From contig MZZL01000133.1 of assembly GCA_002749535.1 (NCBI GenBank), positions 260,500-324,499 of the forward strand: DNA of 64,000 bases, given 5' to 3'. This document shows positions 33,714 to 46,873 of the stretch, piece by piece. This DNA comes from Apophysomyces variabilis (Eukaryota > Mucoromycota > Mucoromycetes > Mucorales > Mucoraceae). How positions within the stretch are numbered: the stretch's first letter is position 1; each line of letters begins with the position of its first letter. A program made the position numbers and the translations under genes. The notes under the pieces were generated by a model. That model searched no databases, had not been told where the DNA came from, and worked only from the letters and a program-made list of their open reading frames with translations.

Positions 33714-35356
33714 ACATTGTTAATTGATGAAAGTTCTCTTTTTCTTTATTCTTTTTGCAGGGAGAGAATAGGATCATCAGATAATAATAAACGAGACGAG
33801 AATACCAAAAAAAAGAAAGCCAAAAGAGGGTTATTTCTTATTGTTCAAAGTGAAATGATAGAGGAACGGAAATTATGCAGGAACAATGAAAAGGGAAGAG
33901 GATGGAATTTTACCCTGCAGGAAACGTTCATCAAAGCATGGGCTCGAGAAAAAGAGAGAGAGAGAGAGAGAAAACAGGGTAACCCACCGCATTGTTGCAT
34001 AGGGAGAGAGGCAGACAGAATTAAGTGATTTCACAAAGGGTTTACGCCGACGCATGAATGGGAGCCTAATCCATAGATCAAATGCGTGTAAATATGAATG
34101 TAGATCGAAGATGATCACAAAGAGACTATATATACATATATATATTCTATTGTATTCTATCGCAGCTTTAGAAGCAAAATAGATTGAAAGATAAAAAGAA
34201 GCTTTCTTCATGGTGTTCCAATCTGTTAGTTTAGACAGATCACGCCATGTGGAAAAGTGGAAAGTAAACTTTTTCTTGTTGGCGGGGTTCTCTCTCTCTG
34301 TGTCTCTCTCAGTTTCTCATCCCTCTCGGGGAGCACCAGACATTGCCTAAACGGACCACGAGATTCCGAATCGGAAAACTGTACGTGTCCTTGTGTGTGC
34401 GCACTGTGACCTGCTGTTGGGGTCGGGTCGCATGGTTTATATGCAAGAGCGGAGGAGAGAGTTTATATTGATGCGTCCAGTTAACCAAAATATGATATGA
34501 CTGTATTAGACTCCTCCACAAAATTGCAAGAGACTGCAGACTTCATTTGGCAAGTTGCCATGCCGATTTAATTTCTGTTCCTTGGTTGTTTTTTAACCAC
34601 GCGACAAAGGAGATTAGAAAAAAAAAAGGCCATGAGGGAAAATGAATGTGGTAATTCATCCCATTAGATAAAATAGTAAGATCCCTGTCTATCTTAAAGG
34701 ATGAATAGGTCACTCATAGAAGCACGATGACATGGTTTTTTCCTTTTTCTTTCATATACAACAGTAAGATGACAGAAATGGAGTGACTAAAATAAATGAA
34801 AACAATAAAAACTTGGATCAAAAGATGCAACTTGGAAATGGACTCTACTGTTGTGTATATTGTAAACATCCAAGTTTTTTGTTTTAATATTTGACACGTA
34901 GAGTTGTTCTACGGAAATAAAGCTATTTTAGACTTGTGCAGATCGTTATAGGATCATGTATCATTCAGCTAATAAAGAAGAAAATGGGATAAAGAACAGT
35001 AGGTTTTTTGTGTTTCACGATTTTGCTTACCATTTTCAACCGATAAAGGCCAATCACGTTTTCCTGTTTCTTGGTTCCTCGTTCCTTTTGCCCCTTGCTG
35101 TAATTTTTTTACTGACTTTTTTTCTTCTTTGCTCTTCTTTTTTTGTTGCCTTTTTTTTCCCTTTTTCTGTCCGTTATTTTTGTTGTTTCTATTCATTATT
35201 ATTATTATTATTTTCTGCGCGTGCTGTGTGTCTCTCAAACTTTGAACCCTTTCATCAGGTAAAACTTTAGAGGAGCCATTGCCCCCCCATCTGCAAGTCT
35301 TGTGTTCTCGTTTCTTAATTTCTAACCACCATTACCCAACCTAAAACATTCTAGTC
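33714..35356. other. Intergenic, simple-sequence rich
   Basis: Includes a GA microsatellite (33951-33971), a CT-rich stretch (34286-34313), ATATAT (34125-34142) and long T-rich runs before the next gene, typical of fungal promoters and leaders. Open frames here are translations of low-complexity DNA. Confidence 0.55.
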
Positions 35357-38090
35357 ATGGCAGAACCGTATCCTTATACACCCGTCATTCGATTGCCTCG
35401 AAGTAAATCGAACACAACTCGCTCCAACTATGCCGAAACATATCAGTACAACGGCAACGGAGATTCAGCAGCCTACTTTGTATCAGACACCTTGTTCCTT
35501 GAGAACTTCCCTGGAAGCAAACTGAACGAAATGGATATTCGTGAATTGTTAAAGAACTGCCAACCTGTCGAGTAGGTGCCACAAAAAAGAAGTGAAAGGG
35601 GCGGGGAGACAGTCGTCTTGGTGATGGTCGTCATAGAAACAGAGAGCGTAGTAAAGGGGGGAAGAATCGCTGCGGATCATTTGTGGATATGATTGGTCCA
35701 AACAACCTCTTTCTTACTTTTTATTTTATTGTACAAACAGGATCCAACTACGCGATCGTGGAGATAGCTTTTTACGGTTTGCGGAGCCTAAATTGGGTAT
35801 GTTGTGGTGTGTTGGTTTTTTTGGTGCCGCATGCTGTAGTCTCTGACCTGAATGGTGCATAAAACAGCGGACAGGGTCTATTCAGTTTATAATGGTTTCA
35901 CTTTCGCAAACGGAGGAAAACTCCAGTTTCGGATCTATCATGACAAACAGTACGAACCGGAACCTCAGGGCACGATTCTACACGTCCGAAATTTGCCATT
36001 ACACATGGACAATAATGCACTCTACGACCTATTTCGACCATACGGACCACTCAGCCTGTGTAAAACTATTGTAGAAGGTGGTTCGTTTCGGGGCACTGCG
36101 CTTATCTGTTATTTTTACCTTGACGACTCGGAAGAAGCCCAAAAGAATTTGGTATATCCCACGTGTTCCTGAAAATGTCATCTGACAAATGCCTTTTTTT
36201 TTTCTTTAGAATGGCACATTGATGGACGGGAAGACTTTGTAAGTTTCCATGACAGAGGAAAAAATAAGAGGAACTTTTTGGGTTATGGAAGGCAAAGGGA
36301 TGGCAACGACAAGAAAGAGGGCAAAAAAGAGTAGAGCAAGCCGAAGAGCGCATTCAAGGGGTTGAATGTACGTTTCTAAACACACACACTTTCTTTTATT
36401 TTGTTCCAGGAATATCTCTACGTTTATGCCAGACAAGACCCGGTCCCCGAACGACCACGGCAAAAATGTAAGTTCGCTTGTGCATGTGCGCGCCACTCGT
36501 GCTGCTGGGAATTTTTCTTTTGTGCTTACACGCTGATGCAGAACGAGAAAACGGAAGGCAGTTATGTAGACTACATGAATCTATATGTCAAGAACCTTGA
36601 TCCAGGGATCACCAATACCGATCTCTTCAATCTGTTTCGAAAGTTCGGTCGCATTGTCTCTGCCAGAGTCATGAGCAATCCCACCACAGGACAGTCCAAG
36701 GGTTATGGCTTTGTCAGTTATGGCAGGGCTGAGGAGGCAGGTGCTGCGCTCCAAGAAATGAACGGTGCGCTGGTTGGATCCAAAAATTTGATCGTTGCCT
36801 ACCACGAGCCAAAGAAACCGCGTCAGGAGAAACAACAGCCCTTGGCGTCTCCCGCACCCTACTCCATACCCGCTCCTGTGCCTTCACCCCAGCCTACAGA
36901 ATTTTCTACCACGCCCGGCACTCCTTATTTCACTCAACATCCTCATGAGATGCACAATAACAGTAGGTCACGCTCCAGCCAGACAAACACTGACGCCAGC
37001 ATACCAGACTCTGCCATTGGACTGGGTATCGAAAACGTCGACCAGATTGCAATCAGCATCAAGGATCTTTCTATTGGTCAAAAACAGCATCCTGTTCACA
37101 GAAAGGTATATTCTATAAGCAATTCGCGGATCATTGAGTTGACGCGTTCTATCGTGCTGTAACCTTTTAGGCTTCTGCTGTCGAAGCCCATTACCATCAG
37201 ACGAGACTTTCGCCACAATTTTCGTCATCTCCAGTGAGCACCGGTCCATCCTTGGCTTCACTTGCCTCTGGGCTCAGCATTCAACCACCTCCACCCTCTG
37301 TGCAACAGAAGATCGAGCGCCCTACTTTGCGTCGTAAGGGTTCCTTGGAATCTGTCAGCTCGATCATGACAGAGTCAAGCGCTGTTATTCAGCGCCAAAA
37401 AATGATGGAAGCTGTCATGCGATGTGGCGACTATGGCAACATTGTTGATGATGTTGTGGATATGTTGTTGACGCTCAAACGCAAAGAACGATCTTTGTGT
37501 TTATTCAACCAGGATTTCCTGAAGGAGAAAATCCGGCTGGCCATGGAAGCCTTGGATGCATTTAATGACGTTCCAGACGAAGACGCTGGAGAAAATGAAT
37601 ACGCAGAGTAAGGATCTTTTAATGAATGGATGAATGAATTGAGAGTTCTCATTATCATGCACTGTACAGGCTACCCCGTGCTCCGATGACAGCGCCCTTG
37701 GCGTCTTCCGCCCAGACAACGACCCACATGACCCCATCTATACCAGCTGCGACTGTGAATGCAGCTCCCATAATGACATTGCCGCCTAGAGAAAACAGGG
37801 CTATTCCCATTGTCCGTCCGCCAGCTCCACAGGAGCAGACGACTTTGAGTGAACAAGAGCAAGAGATTGAGATGTTGTTGGCGTCCATTGAAAACAAACC
37901 AGTGCATGAAAAGAAACAGTTGCTGGGCGACCGCTTGTTCCCACTGGTGAAAGCGACAGGCACCAAACAGGCGCCTAAAGTGACCATCCGTCTGCTCGAT
38001 ACGATAGATCTGCGTGAGCTGGCGCATATTATGTATGACAAGGACGAGCTGAAGGAGCGTGTGCAGACTGCATTTGCTGCCTTGAAATAA
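35357..38090 (+). CDS. Rrm4-like RNA-binding protein: 3 RRM + 2 MLLE-type domains
   Basis: Eight exons (35357-35571, 35741-35796, 35868-36151, 36210-36238, 36410-36467, 36542-37105, 37171-37607, 37670-38090) close in phase to 687 aa. RRM1 spans about 40-120 (TLFLENFPGSKLNEMDIREL) and RRM2 about 120-215 (ILHVRNLPLHMDNNALYDLF). RRM3 spans about 220-310 (NLYVKNLDPGITNTDLFNLF; SKGYGFVSY). A Pro/Ser-rich linker leads to an MLLE-like helical bundle (about 470-540, IVDDVVDMLLTLKRKERSLC). A second, better MLLE lies at the C-terminus (QLLGDRLFPLV; KVTIRLLDTIDLRELAHIM). Canonical poly(A)-binding proteins have four RRMs and one MLLE. Three RRMs plus tandem MLLEs is the layout of Ustilago Rrm4, which moves mRNA on endosomes along hyphae. 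Orthology is inferred from architecture. Confidence 0.8.
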
Positions 38091-38383
38091 CTTGTTCCCC
38101 ATTTTCTGTTCTTTTTTTTTCTTTACGTTTATTTTTTTCTAATCACAAACTCATTCCACTCTTCTCCATATCCAACGCAACACACTCTTAACATTTTGAT
38201 GTAGCCCTAGTTCTCTCTTTTTGTTTGTTTTGTTTTCTGCAAAGAGCTTTTGTATACCAGTAGATAACGATTGAGAAACCACAACAAAGATAATAACCTC
38301 TTTTTTTCCTCTTCTTTTTTTTCTCTTTCTTTGCTACTTGAATTCCTGGAATTTTTTTTTTCCTTTTCTTTCTATCTCTCTTT

Positions 38384-40456
38384 TTATTTATTACTGTTAA
38401 TAGAACGAGCTTCATCGTCTACTAGTTTTTCGTAATGAATGCGAGCCTTGTGTAGGCCTTCAAAGTAATGCACGGGGATATGGTCTCGGATAAGGAAGGG
38501 GTAAAGTTTTTCAATGCCATGGATAGGATTGCCGTTACCAAGTTTCGCGGCTGCTTTTTCTACGTAGCGTGCCCACCATGGGAGTTTGGTCTGCTTCTTA
38601 GTGTCATTGAAAGATGGTTTCAGCGGCCGGACGTTGGACGGTAGGGCTACGTCGCGCCATGCACCAAGGACGATGTCGACTTGCATAGTGGGTTGATAGC
38701 TGGATGGGTACATGCGAAGGGGTTTGCTTTGCCAGGGGTAGGCGATCTGGATGGCGTGGCCCACATGCGAGTAATTGAAAAAGTCTGTCCTGCTCATGTA
38801 GTGGCCGATCGTGCGACTGTCGTAGCCTGGGGGTAAGCGACAGAAGAGATCGGCCTTATTGATCACGCGCCAAAGGGTGGAGGAGCGTGTCACGGGGGAA
38901 AGGGTGTGGGAGGCAAACATGGAAGCAAAGTCATTGTCCCCCACGGCCGGAGTCCCGATCACGTAACAATCACGAAGCACACAGTCGGTCAGTTCTTCGG
39001 GACACTTGAGCCATCGAGCAAACAACAACGAACTCATGGCAGCACCCAGCGAATGGCCCGTGATCCATACCTGGATCGCTTCGTCTGTCCCGAGGCATGT
39101 CTTGAGATGCGCTGCTTTTTCATTGACGGCCTCGAGGATAGCACCGTACGGATCACGCGTGTCCGACTTGCCAAAGCCTGACGTAGGAAAGACCGACTCG
39201 TAAAAGCCTTGATGGACCGAACCAAAGAGATACGACCGGGCATCGGCTCGTTGGAAGGCGGCATCGACCAAGAATTCTTCGTAATTGGTAGGGGTGGTAC
39301 CTTTGAAGGCCACGATGATCACAGGATGGGTTTCCGACCAAAAAATACCACAGAAGGGGCCACCCAGGGACTTGAGCTCGGAAACACCCGAAAAGTGTAG
39401 TCCCCAACGGGCAGCGACCGTACGGATACGTCGTTCAGATTCGAACACCAGATGATGCATCTGTTGCTCCAATTTTTCTGGTTCTTTGCCTTGGCCGCCA
39501 TCCTTGGCCGATAACTGAAAGGCATCGCGTACCTTGCTTGCATCACGTTCATAGATAAGGGCAGCCAGGACCACCAAAGTCTGGGCAATGGATAAATCAA
39601 AGGTACGTCGTCGTTCGGAAGCGATTTGTTCGGGTGGAGCGGGTTTTGCTAGGGAAGGAATCGTGGCTCGTACCAATTCGGTTGTCTGGTCGGACAGCAG
39701 GAGTTCAGGTGCACCTAATCAAAAGCAAAAAAGAAGGCAAAGATTGGAGGTAAGCAAAAGAAAATAATATAAATAAGGGAAAACATAAAATAACCACTAC
39801 GACTAGTAATCTATCTGAAGATTTTCTTTTCTTTTTCTTTTTCTTCTTACCCCAATTGATAGCGCCGAGTCCTAGAAAAAAGACAATGCAACAAAGATTA
39901 GCGAAAGAACGAGAAGAATGAATGGATATATCGCTTTCTTTTTCTTGTTATTGTTTTTTTCGTCGTTACCTTGTCCATAATTGTTACTCAGATAATGAAA
40001 GAGTTCTTCTCCACCGAGATATTCTAAAAAGACTTTGAGCAGGATTTCAAAGATCAAGAGTAACACAACGGCTGCTGGATAAGCAATCACAAAGGCGAGC
40101 GAGCTGAGTGGCGCGGTGAAAATCATCGTCCAGTTAAAATAAAAGGTCAGGAACAGATTTTTGTAGGTATTCAGGACATAGCCAAGATAGGGCCATGGAT
40201 GTGCTCGACTGGGTTCTAGAATACCGTCCTGATTTAATCGAAACGTAGGTCCATCGTCGTCGTCATCATTCCATTGAAAATAAAAGCGTGTGGTTGCCTG
40301 ATTCTGTTTCTTTTTGTTGTTACGACGATAAGCAGCTCGAGCCAGTTGTTTTAGTTCTTTTAAATGTTGGAATACGTTTCGTCCTTTGGTGTTCAACTCC
40401 TCTTGTTCATCCAGTTCATCGTCTGCCCAATCGGGGGGTGGTGATGATTTAGTCAT
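38384..40456 (-). CDS. Class 3 (Rhizomucor-type) lipase, membrane-anchored, copy 1
   Basis: Exons 40456-39970, 39871-39851 (a 21-bp microexon) and 39714-38384 close in phase to 612 aa. The N-terminal 160 residues contain a charged region and two membrane-like segments (NWTMIFTAPLSSLAFVIAY; VVLLLIFEILLKVFLEYL). The lipase domain follows: GGPFCGIF, HPVIIVAFKGT (oxyanion region), the nucleophile elbow ITGHSLGAA, GTPAVGDNDFA with the likely catalytic Asp, and NYSHVGHAIQI with the likely catalytic His. It hydrolyses ester bonds of acylglycerols or phospholipids; the substrate is not readable. The membrane anchors suggest an internal membrane or ER-bound lipase rather than a secreted one. Confidence 0.87.
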
Positions 40457-43400
40457 TTTCTTTTTTGAATAACCGATAATGAAAAGAAAAATGGACAGCC
40501 TCTCCTTTATATACCGTAAGCAAGAGCTTTTTTTTTCGGGGACTGATTTTTTTAGTACGGTTCAACAGTGACAATAAGGAATAAATCTAGTATGAAAAAA
40601 GGATGCACAACGAGAAAAATAAAAGTCGGCATATTTTCTTGGTCTTTCTTTATAAAAAGAGCAAAGGTCTATGGATGGTAGATCTTTGCGTCTGAGAAAG
40701 ATCTGTACCTTTTCAAGCTCCTCTTTTTTGCTGTTGATGCAGATAAAATCCTGGATCCCAATTTCTCCTTCTTCCTTCTCTCTCTACTCTCTGTGCATCT
40801 TTATCTGTCATTGTGTCATTTCTATAGATAGCTTAGCAGATGTGGCTGGCATGATGTTACGAGAGAGTTGGGGTTACACGCAAAATATACGTGCAATATT
40901 CATGTGAAGGAACACACGCAGAGAAAGAGAGAGTCGGTCCGTCACAAAAAGTGACAAAACGTGGCTAGAGAAAAAGAAACGCTAACCGGTCAAATATTTA
41001 ACCGAGTAGAGGCAGAGTGGAAGTCCTTATCGCTCAGTAGGTAAAAGTAGCCATCAAAAGGTATAAATCAAAGGTACAGTACGAATGGTACGTTTGATGT
41101 GGTGAAGTGGTGAAATAGAGGAATAAAAAAAAGAAGGAGGGACCGGTTCGGCTTAAATGGAACAAATAGTGTTTTTTGGGTCGCCTCTCTGTACCACATT
41201 GGAACTCGAAATAGCCGTTCCCAACAAAACGTAAAGATAATTTTACCATAGCAAGTATTTCACTTTCTTACAAGATAATCACCCAACACATTGAACCATA
41301 AGCATACCGAGAAGAATGGTCCTGTTTTCCTTCTTTTTCTTTGCATGACATACAACCTCACTCTACACATGTGATATCCGCATCGGACTTTTGCTTATCA
41401 TGGATTGCTCTGTGCTTTGGTTGCCTTTTAACCATCGGGTGAAACCTTTTTTCTCTCTTTCTCTCTCCAACCGTGCTTTGTGTTCATCCATATGAAAAAG
41501 AAACATATGTTGTCCAACTTGAACTAATGACAAAAGAGGAAAAATGCCTTTTATCCTAGACTATCTTTCTGTACATTAACAATGACGTTGTGCAGGCCGC
41601 ATGTTGTGGGTTTGAGCTAGTCATTGTCAATAAAAAGAGTCCCTCATCACCTCGATATGGGTTTGAGTTACGGTGAAAATTTTAGAAACTATCTTGATGT
41701 GTCGCTCCTTTGTCCTATGATTAACTACTTCTAGTTTTGGCTACATGCTTCAATCATGGTAGCCTCCTGAAGGAGTCCTTCGCATAATTGACATTGCTTA
41801 AAAACCTGGCATTAATTTTCTTTTGTATCCAAGTGCCATGAACCGCAGTATCTTGCGTTTCTGCATGCATTAAATTATGTTTATCTTTGAGACCTCATTT
41901 TAATCGGATCATATCTCTTGTTAAGATATCGGTATTCATCCGATGCAAACATCTCGTTTCCCTGCATCTTTTTTTTGTGTTTCTTTGTGGAACAGTGTTT
42001 GTTGAATACGGCTGTACTTCATGCCAATACACCCAATGAGCCGTTAAGGAAGTACGGAATATGTCACTTGGTATCAGATACTAAATAGGAAGGAACAGCT
42101 TCCGAAAGCGGTATGTTATAGTCCGTTTCTCCTTATCTTAGTGAACTTCTTACGTGCGCATGTCCCAAGCCTATGGTCTAACTTTATTTAGTCTTCGTTG
42201 CGTATATGCATTGCGAATCTCACGCACGGACGTTCTCATGATTGATCCAGCAAAAGATAGCTAAAACATAGATGGCTGATGCTTTTCACAGGCTCACAAA
42301 ACTCAAACCAGTGGTTAGGTGACTATCGTAATTCGGCAGAACAATGTCCTTCTCATGGGCCGCATTCCTATATATTGACATCATGAGGAGATAACGCAGA
42401 GTTACCTTCCATAACCTAAGATGTCCCAAATTCAACATGTGGTACATGTCAAAACAGCTTGCAAGAGACGCATGCTCCGCTTGTGTTGTCCTCTTGACGG
42501 ACGGATTGCTCTGGATTTATGCTACCACAAATGGAGTGATGGCGAGCATCTTGTATTTATTTATGCCAAGTAGAACTGATTCCATTTAACATCTTCATAG
42601 CGAAGTACTCCGGTGTAGGGAGCGAATGTAAAAACAAAACAAATCTATCTCCAGACTAATCTCCCCCAATTTGCAGCGCGAGAGCTTAGTGTCATCATGC
42701 ATAACAGGAATAATAATCTTATTTCTTTACGCATCACTTCCTTTCTAAATTCTGGTCTTTAACGCCGATTTTTTCATAGTTCATATGCAGGTATCACCTG
42801 CTCTTCTTTATCTGTCTTAGTCACACTATGCTTGATTATCCAAAATATGCTCGCATTCTGTTACCGTTCATGATTGGGGATTCAACGCACAATGGAGCGA
42901 ACGGGATAAGAACACTCTTTCTCTTTTATTGCATGCTGGCGTTTTCTTGCAAGTTAATGTTTGGAATCTAAACAAACCCCATTTCTGGAACTCGTGCCTT
43001 TCTATTTCTACTTCATGCTGTGAACGTTAGATTTCCTTCTTTTTAAGGGGGGGGGGTTGATGGAACTCCTAGTATAGAACTACGATGCTCAATTCAGTGA
43101 ATTGACTATCTGCTTTACACAGTGTGACGGAACGAGGAATATGCACGCAGCGTCTACACAAGGGATGCCACATAGGGATTTATGCTGAGCCGCAAACAAT
43201 CAATTCAAATGCGTGAACTTCATAGGGATGAGAAAATACACGTTGGGTGGTCTGCAACCATCTTTACCCTCGGAGATACACATGTAATGATTACAATAAC
43301 TGCTTTTTGTATCGTTTGGTGATGGTTCCATGATTGGTTTTGCGGTTTCAGTCGACCCATTTATGGCATTAAGCATGTCCATTTCTAGTAGGGCATATTT

Positions 43401-43980
43401 ATCCACGGTAATGTACTTCCAAGAAACTAGTAAGCATGGGTCAAAATGGAATTATGCAGGTATTATCAACAAGGAAAAAACAGGTTTCTCTATGTCTTCC
43501 AAGCTCTATGGTTACTTTGCATTCAAAGCATGATGTAATACATCATGGCTTGACATATTCTTTTTCCTGTACTAGCGATGGGCCCGTGCAGCCTGCATTG
43601 AGTTGTCAGGTGTTGACGTCAAAAACATCTTTCTCTTCGAAGCCCCTTGTCTCTCACGAACCAATACAGTGGGCAAAGTAAAAGATACTCTGCGATCGCA
43701 ATGACTTTACTATTTGAAAAAAGACAAGTTGTTCCAGCAACTAGCTGGTACGCAAATACCTTATTAGAACTAGAAATACCCTTCCATTCGATCCATGATT
43801 TGGTGTTGAAGATCATCATCTAACTGCGCCGCCGTTCTAGAATAACAAAGCCTCTACCTGCAATGTCAAGCCAAGGCCATTCATTATGCATGAACAGGTA
43901 CTGTACGTTTACGTCGCATATACTTATCTTATGATGCTGACTCTATCATTTTTGGGGTGTCCAGACTATCACCTAGTATT
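40457..43980. other. Long intergenic region, no gene seen
   Basis: About 3.5 kb between divergently transcribed lipases. Short frames only (none with a domain or splice continuity), a run of ten G at 43047-43056, and AT-rich simple sequence near 40500-40640 at the promoter of the first lipase. Confidence 0.5.
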
Positions 43981-43982
43981 CT

Positions 43983-43992
43983 TGTATATAAG
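43983..43992 (+). promoter_or_regulatory. TATA-like box of lipase copy 2
   Basis: GTATATAAGC lies about 55 bp before the ATG at 44044. The same sequence and spacing are found before lipase copy 3. Confidence 0.6.
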
Positions 43993-44043
43993 CAACAAAA
44001 CAGCACGCGACAAAAGCTGCACTATAAATTTTTCATTCTGCAA

Positions 44044-45984
44044 ATGACCAAATCCCTGCTGACAGTAAAATATGAAGATACCGACGGCACGGCCCAAAAT
44101 GGTTCTGGCGGGCTCAAACAATGCTTACCTCAAGATCGCGTTTATGATGACGACCAGTATGTGCAATTTGAAATAACTCGTAGGCTCTTTGGATTGTTGC
44201 CGAAGTGTCAAGGAAGTACGCCTCATACCAATGCAAACATCGAAGAAACGGATGGTGGCGAGGACGGTACCGTTAGAGAAGACAGACATGAAGAAATCAT
44301 TGATGACTACCTTGAAGATGATCAGACGCACGTCCATCGGTGGACATTGGAAAATTACGAAAAGATCATTCGGAAACATTTGTGGTTTATGCTCTCATTT
44401 CATTGGACCATGGTTTTCACTACGCCATTGAGCTTAATGATGGCCGTGGTCACGTATTTGACATTGTACATCGTACTGACGCTCCTGTGTTACCTATTTA
44501 AGCTATCACTAGTTAAAGAGATAAAAATTGAAGGTAATTTGGCATTCTTCTCATCACTTTTTACTTATTGCTTCCAAATGTTGCACTAGTACTAAAATGG
44601 CTGCATTGGGGTTGGTATTACAATTGCATGTGTAATGTGTTTAATTATACTGTACGCTCTGTAGATGATCAAAACTTCCTTGCTGATGAGTATGCAAAAA
44701 TCCTAGTAACGGAAACTATCCCTATCATGGGAAAGAATCGCAAAAAGTGTCGTTCGCCAAAAAGAACCTTTCGGGTGTTTGACATGGTGATTGCTGAGAC
44801 GCTATTGATCTTATCAACATTGCTTTACCAACGAGATGGGATACTATTGGAAGAGGCAAGGTCATGCTTCCGGGACCATAAGAAAGAGGAAGGGAAGGTC
44901 AACTTACAAAAAGCCATGGAAAAGATCAGCTCTCGAGCGAAGAGCTGGGGACTTTCATTTTATGGTATGTTATCGCATAAAAACCGAAACATTTACTGAA
45001 GAGGTATCATTAGACGCTACTGGAGCCAGTTGCGTGGGAGGTCCACTATGTGGAATATATACCTCTAAAAGGCATCCTGTCATAGTAGTGGCTTTTAAAG
45101 GCACCAGCCCAGACAACTTTGAAGAAATTTTTGTTGATGCCGCATTGCAGAAGGTGGATGCACGGCCTTATCTCTTCGGCGCGGTTCATCTTGGCTTTTA
45201 TGAATATCTATTCTCAAACTCCGGCATGTATAAAAACTCGTTCGGCTGTACGTACTCTACCATTGTCCGAGAGATTGATCGAAAGGCTGAAAACCTCCGC
45301 AAGAAGCTTGACAGGAAAGAAAAAGTTAAGCTATGGATCACAGGGCATTCGCTCGGTGCTGCCCTTAGTACGCTGCTGTTTGCTAGATTGCTTAAACACG
45401 GGAATGATGATCTCCAACACTGTGAGCTTCAGGATTGTTACACGTTTGGTTCGCCGGCAGTGGGAGACAATGACTTTGCCTCCGAATTCGCTTCATTCCA
45501 TCAATCCTACAATAACGATCACCCAACTCTGTGGCGTGTCATCAATAACGAAGACGTAGTTTGCAAAATTCCTGTGGCAAAAGACAATCGAACGTGTGGT
45601 TATTATACAAGGAAGATGGACTATTTTAACTATTTCCATGTTGGTCATGCCATCCAGCTTGATCCCGCTAGCAATACCTTAATCCATGAGGCACCCTCCT
45701 GCTACGAATCGGCTATCAAGGTCGCGGTCAAAATGTGTTCCTGCAGGAGCACGGAAGGCAAAGGATATGGCCAAGATGAAGAAGCTCCTGGCCGTATAAT
45801 AGAATGGCTTAGAAGTATGAGACCGTTCTCCTTCCGGGAGCATTTTCCTTCCCGCTATCGGGAGTCGCTGCTAGCAGTTTCGAAACATTATGCAAAGATG
45901 ATGAATACCAATAACGAAATGGACCATATCCAGCAAGCTGATACTCAGCTGAGCAATATGAGTAGAATAGCCCAATCAGATTAG
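44044..45984 (+). CDS. Class 3 lipase, membrane-anchored, copy 2
   Basis: Exons 44044-44533, 44665-44964 and 45002-45984 give 590 aa in phase. The start MTKSLL matches MTKSS/MTKTG of the paralogues. The N-terminal region has membrane-like segments (FTTPLSLMMAVVTYLTLYIV and a Leu-rich run after it). The lipase core follows: GGPLCGIYTS, HPVIVVAFKGTSPDNFEE, ITGHSLGAALSTLLFARLL with the nucleophilic Ser, GSPAVGDNDFA and YFHVGHAIQL. The intron before the core is only 37 bp (GTATGT..TGAAG), which is very short. An open read-through frame exists there, so that junction is less certain than the others. It ends with a charged tail after the lipase domain. Confidence 0.82.
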
Positions 45985-46873
45985 CGAAGTTTACTTTTAT
46001 CCTATAACTTTGAATAAAGTATACGATAAAATGTACACACAATGTCAGTATGGTCATATTGTCAACTGCAATCGCGAAAGGCTTTATATGACAGTTTGCA
46101 GCTAGAGATATACTTCGGACTGCTACTGAACCAACTCTTGGCGCTCCATATTTATCATATGAAGCTTTTGAGAGGATGAACCTCATTTCTTGTAAAACCA
46201 CGCGCTTCCAAACATTGTCTTATTAACCATATTAGTGATATTCTGTCGACTACATTGGATTATGTATACTAAAAGTGATTGCAGAAAGTGATAGAAAGAC
46301 AAAGTCTGGTAGGCCTATTTCAAGGAGCCAATTTCTTTGACTAAGACAACATTACCATTGTGTAAGTCCATCCTTTTGCAGCTTTATACAGTTCTTGGCA
46401 TTGTTTAATGCGCGAGCTTTTTACAAAATTTCTTCAGTTTTGCTTCGTTTGCTGTAGGGATTTAAGAAATGATGCGTATATGCAAGCGGTGATTGACGAA
46501 TCTGACAAATTACACGAACACGCATGAGTAACTGAAGAACGTTCCTTTATTCTTCCACTGCGCTTTGACATATGAAACCAGTATCTGAATATCTAAACGA
46601 TATCGAGTATTTATTCGTCAGCTAAAGACATCCTAATTCGTATTTGTTCGCCTAAGAGAATGAGTAAAGTAGTACGATTCGGCTAATGTTTTGCCGATCC
46701 TTAGTTCCTACTTTAACGGAACCTTTGATGCTAATGTATTACGCCTTTGGGAGGAAATGGAAATCATAAATGGAAGATACAGATATTTCGTGCAGTAAGC
46801 TACCAGCAATATGACGCCCTTGGCTTTGGGCTTTGTCTCATTTTATCCTACGTTATTCTAGTCTAAGAAAAAA
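45985..46873. other. Intergenic; possible upstream exon of the next gene
   Basis: A short coding-like stretch (DAYMQAVIDESDKLHEHA) near 46470-46528 follows an acceptor-like GCTGTAG and may be an exon of the orphan gene downstream. No firm connection found. Confidence 0.25.

Noticed and set aside
34956..35270. 104-codon hydrophobic ORF as a membrane protein
   Set aside because: The hydrophobicity comes from long T-rich simple sequence in the promoter/leader of the next gene.
35357..38090. Canonical poly(A)-binding protein Pab1
   Set aside because: Only three RRMs and two MLLE-type regions are present, and the first two RRMs are divergent. The layout fits Rrm4 better.
41020..41045. tRNA-like TCAGTAGGTAAAAG phrase
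   Set aside because: No matching acceptor, anticodon or T-arm could be paired around it.
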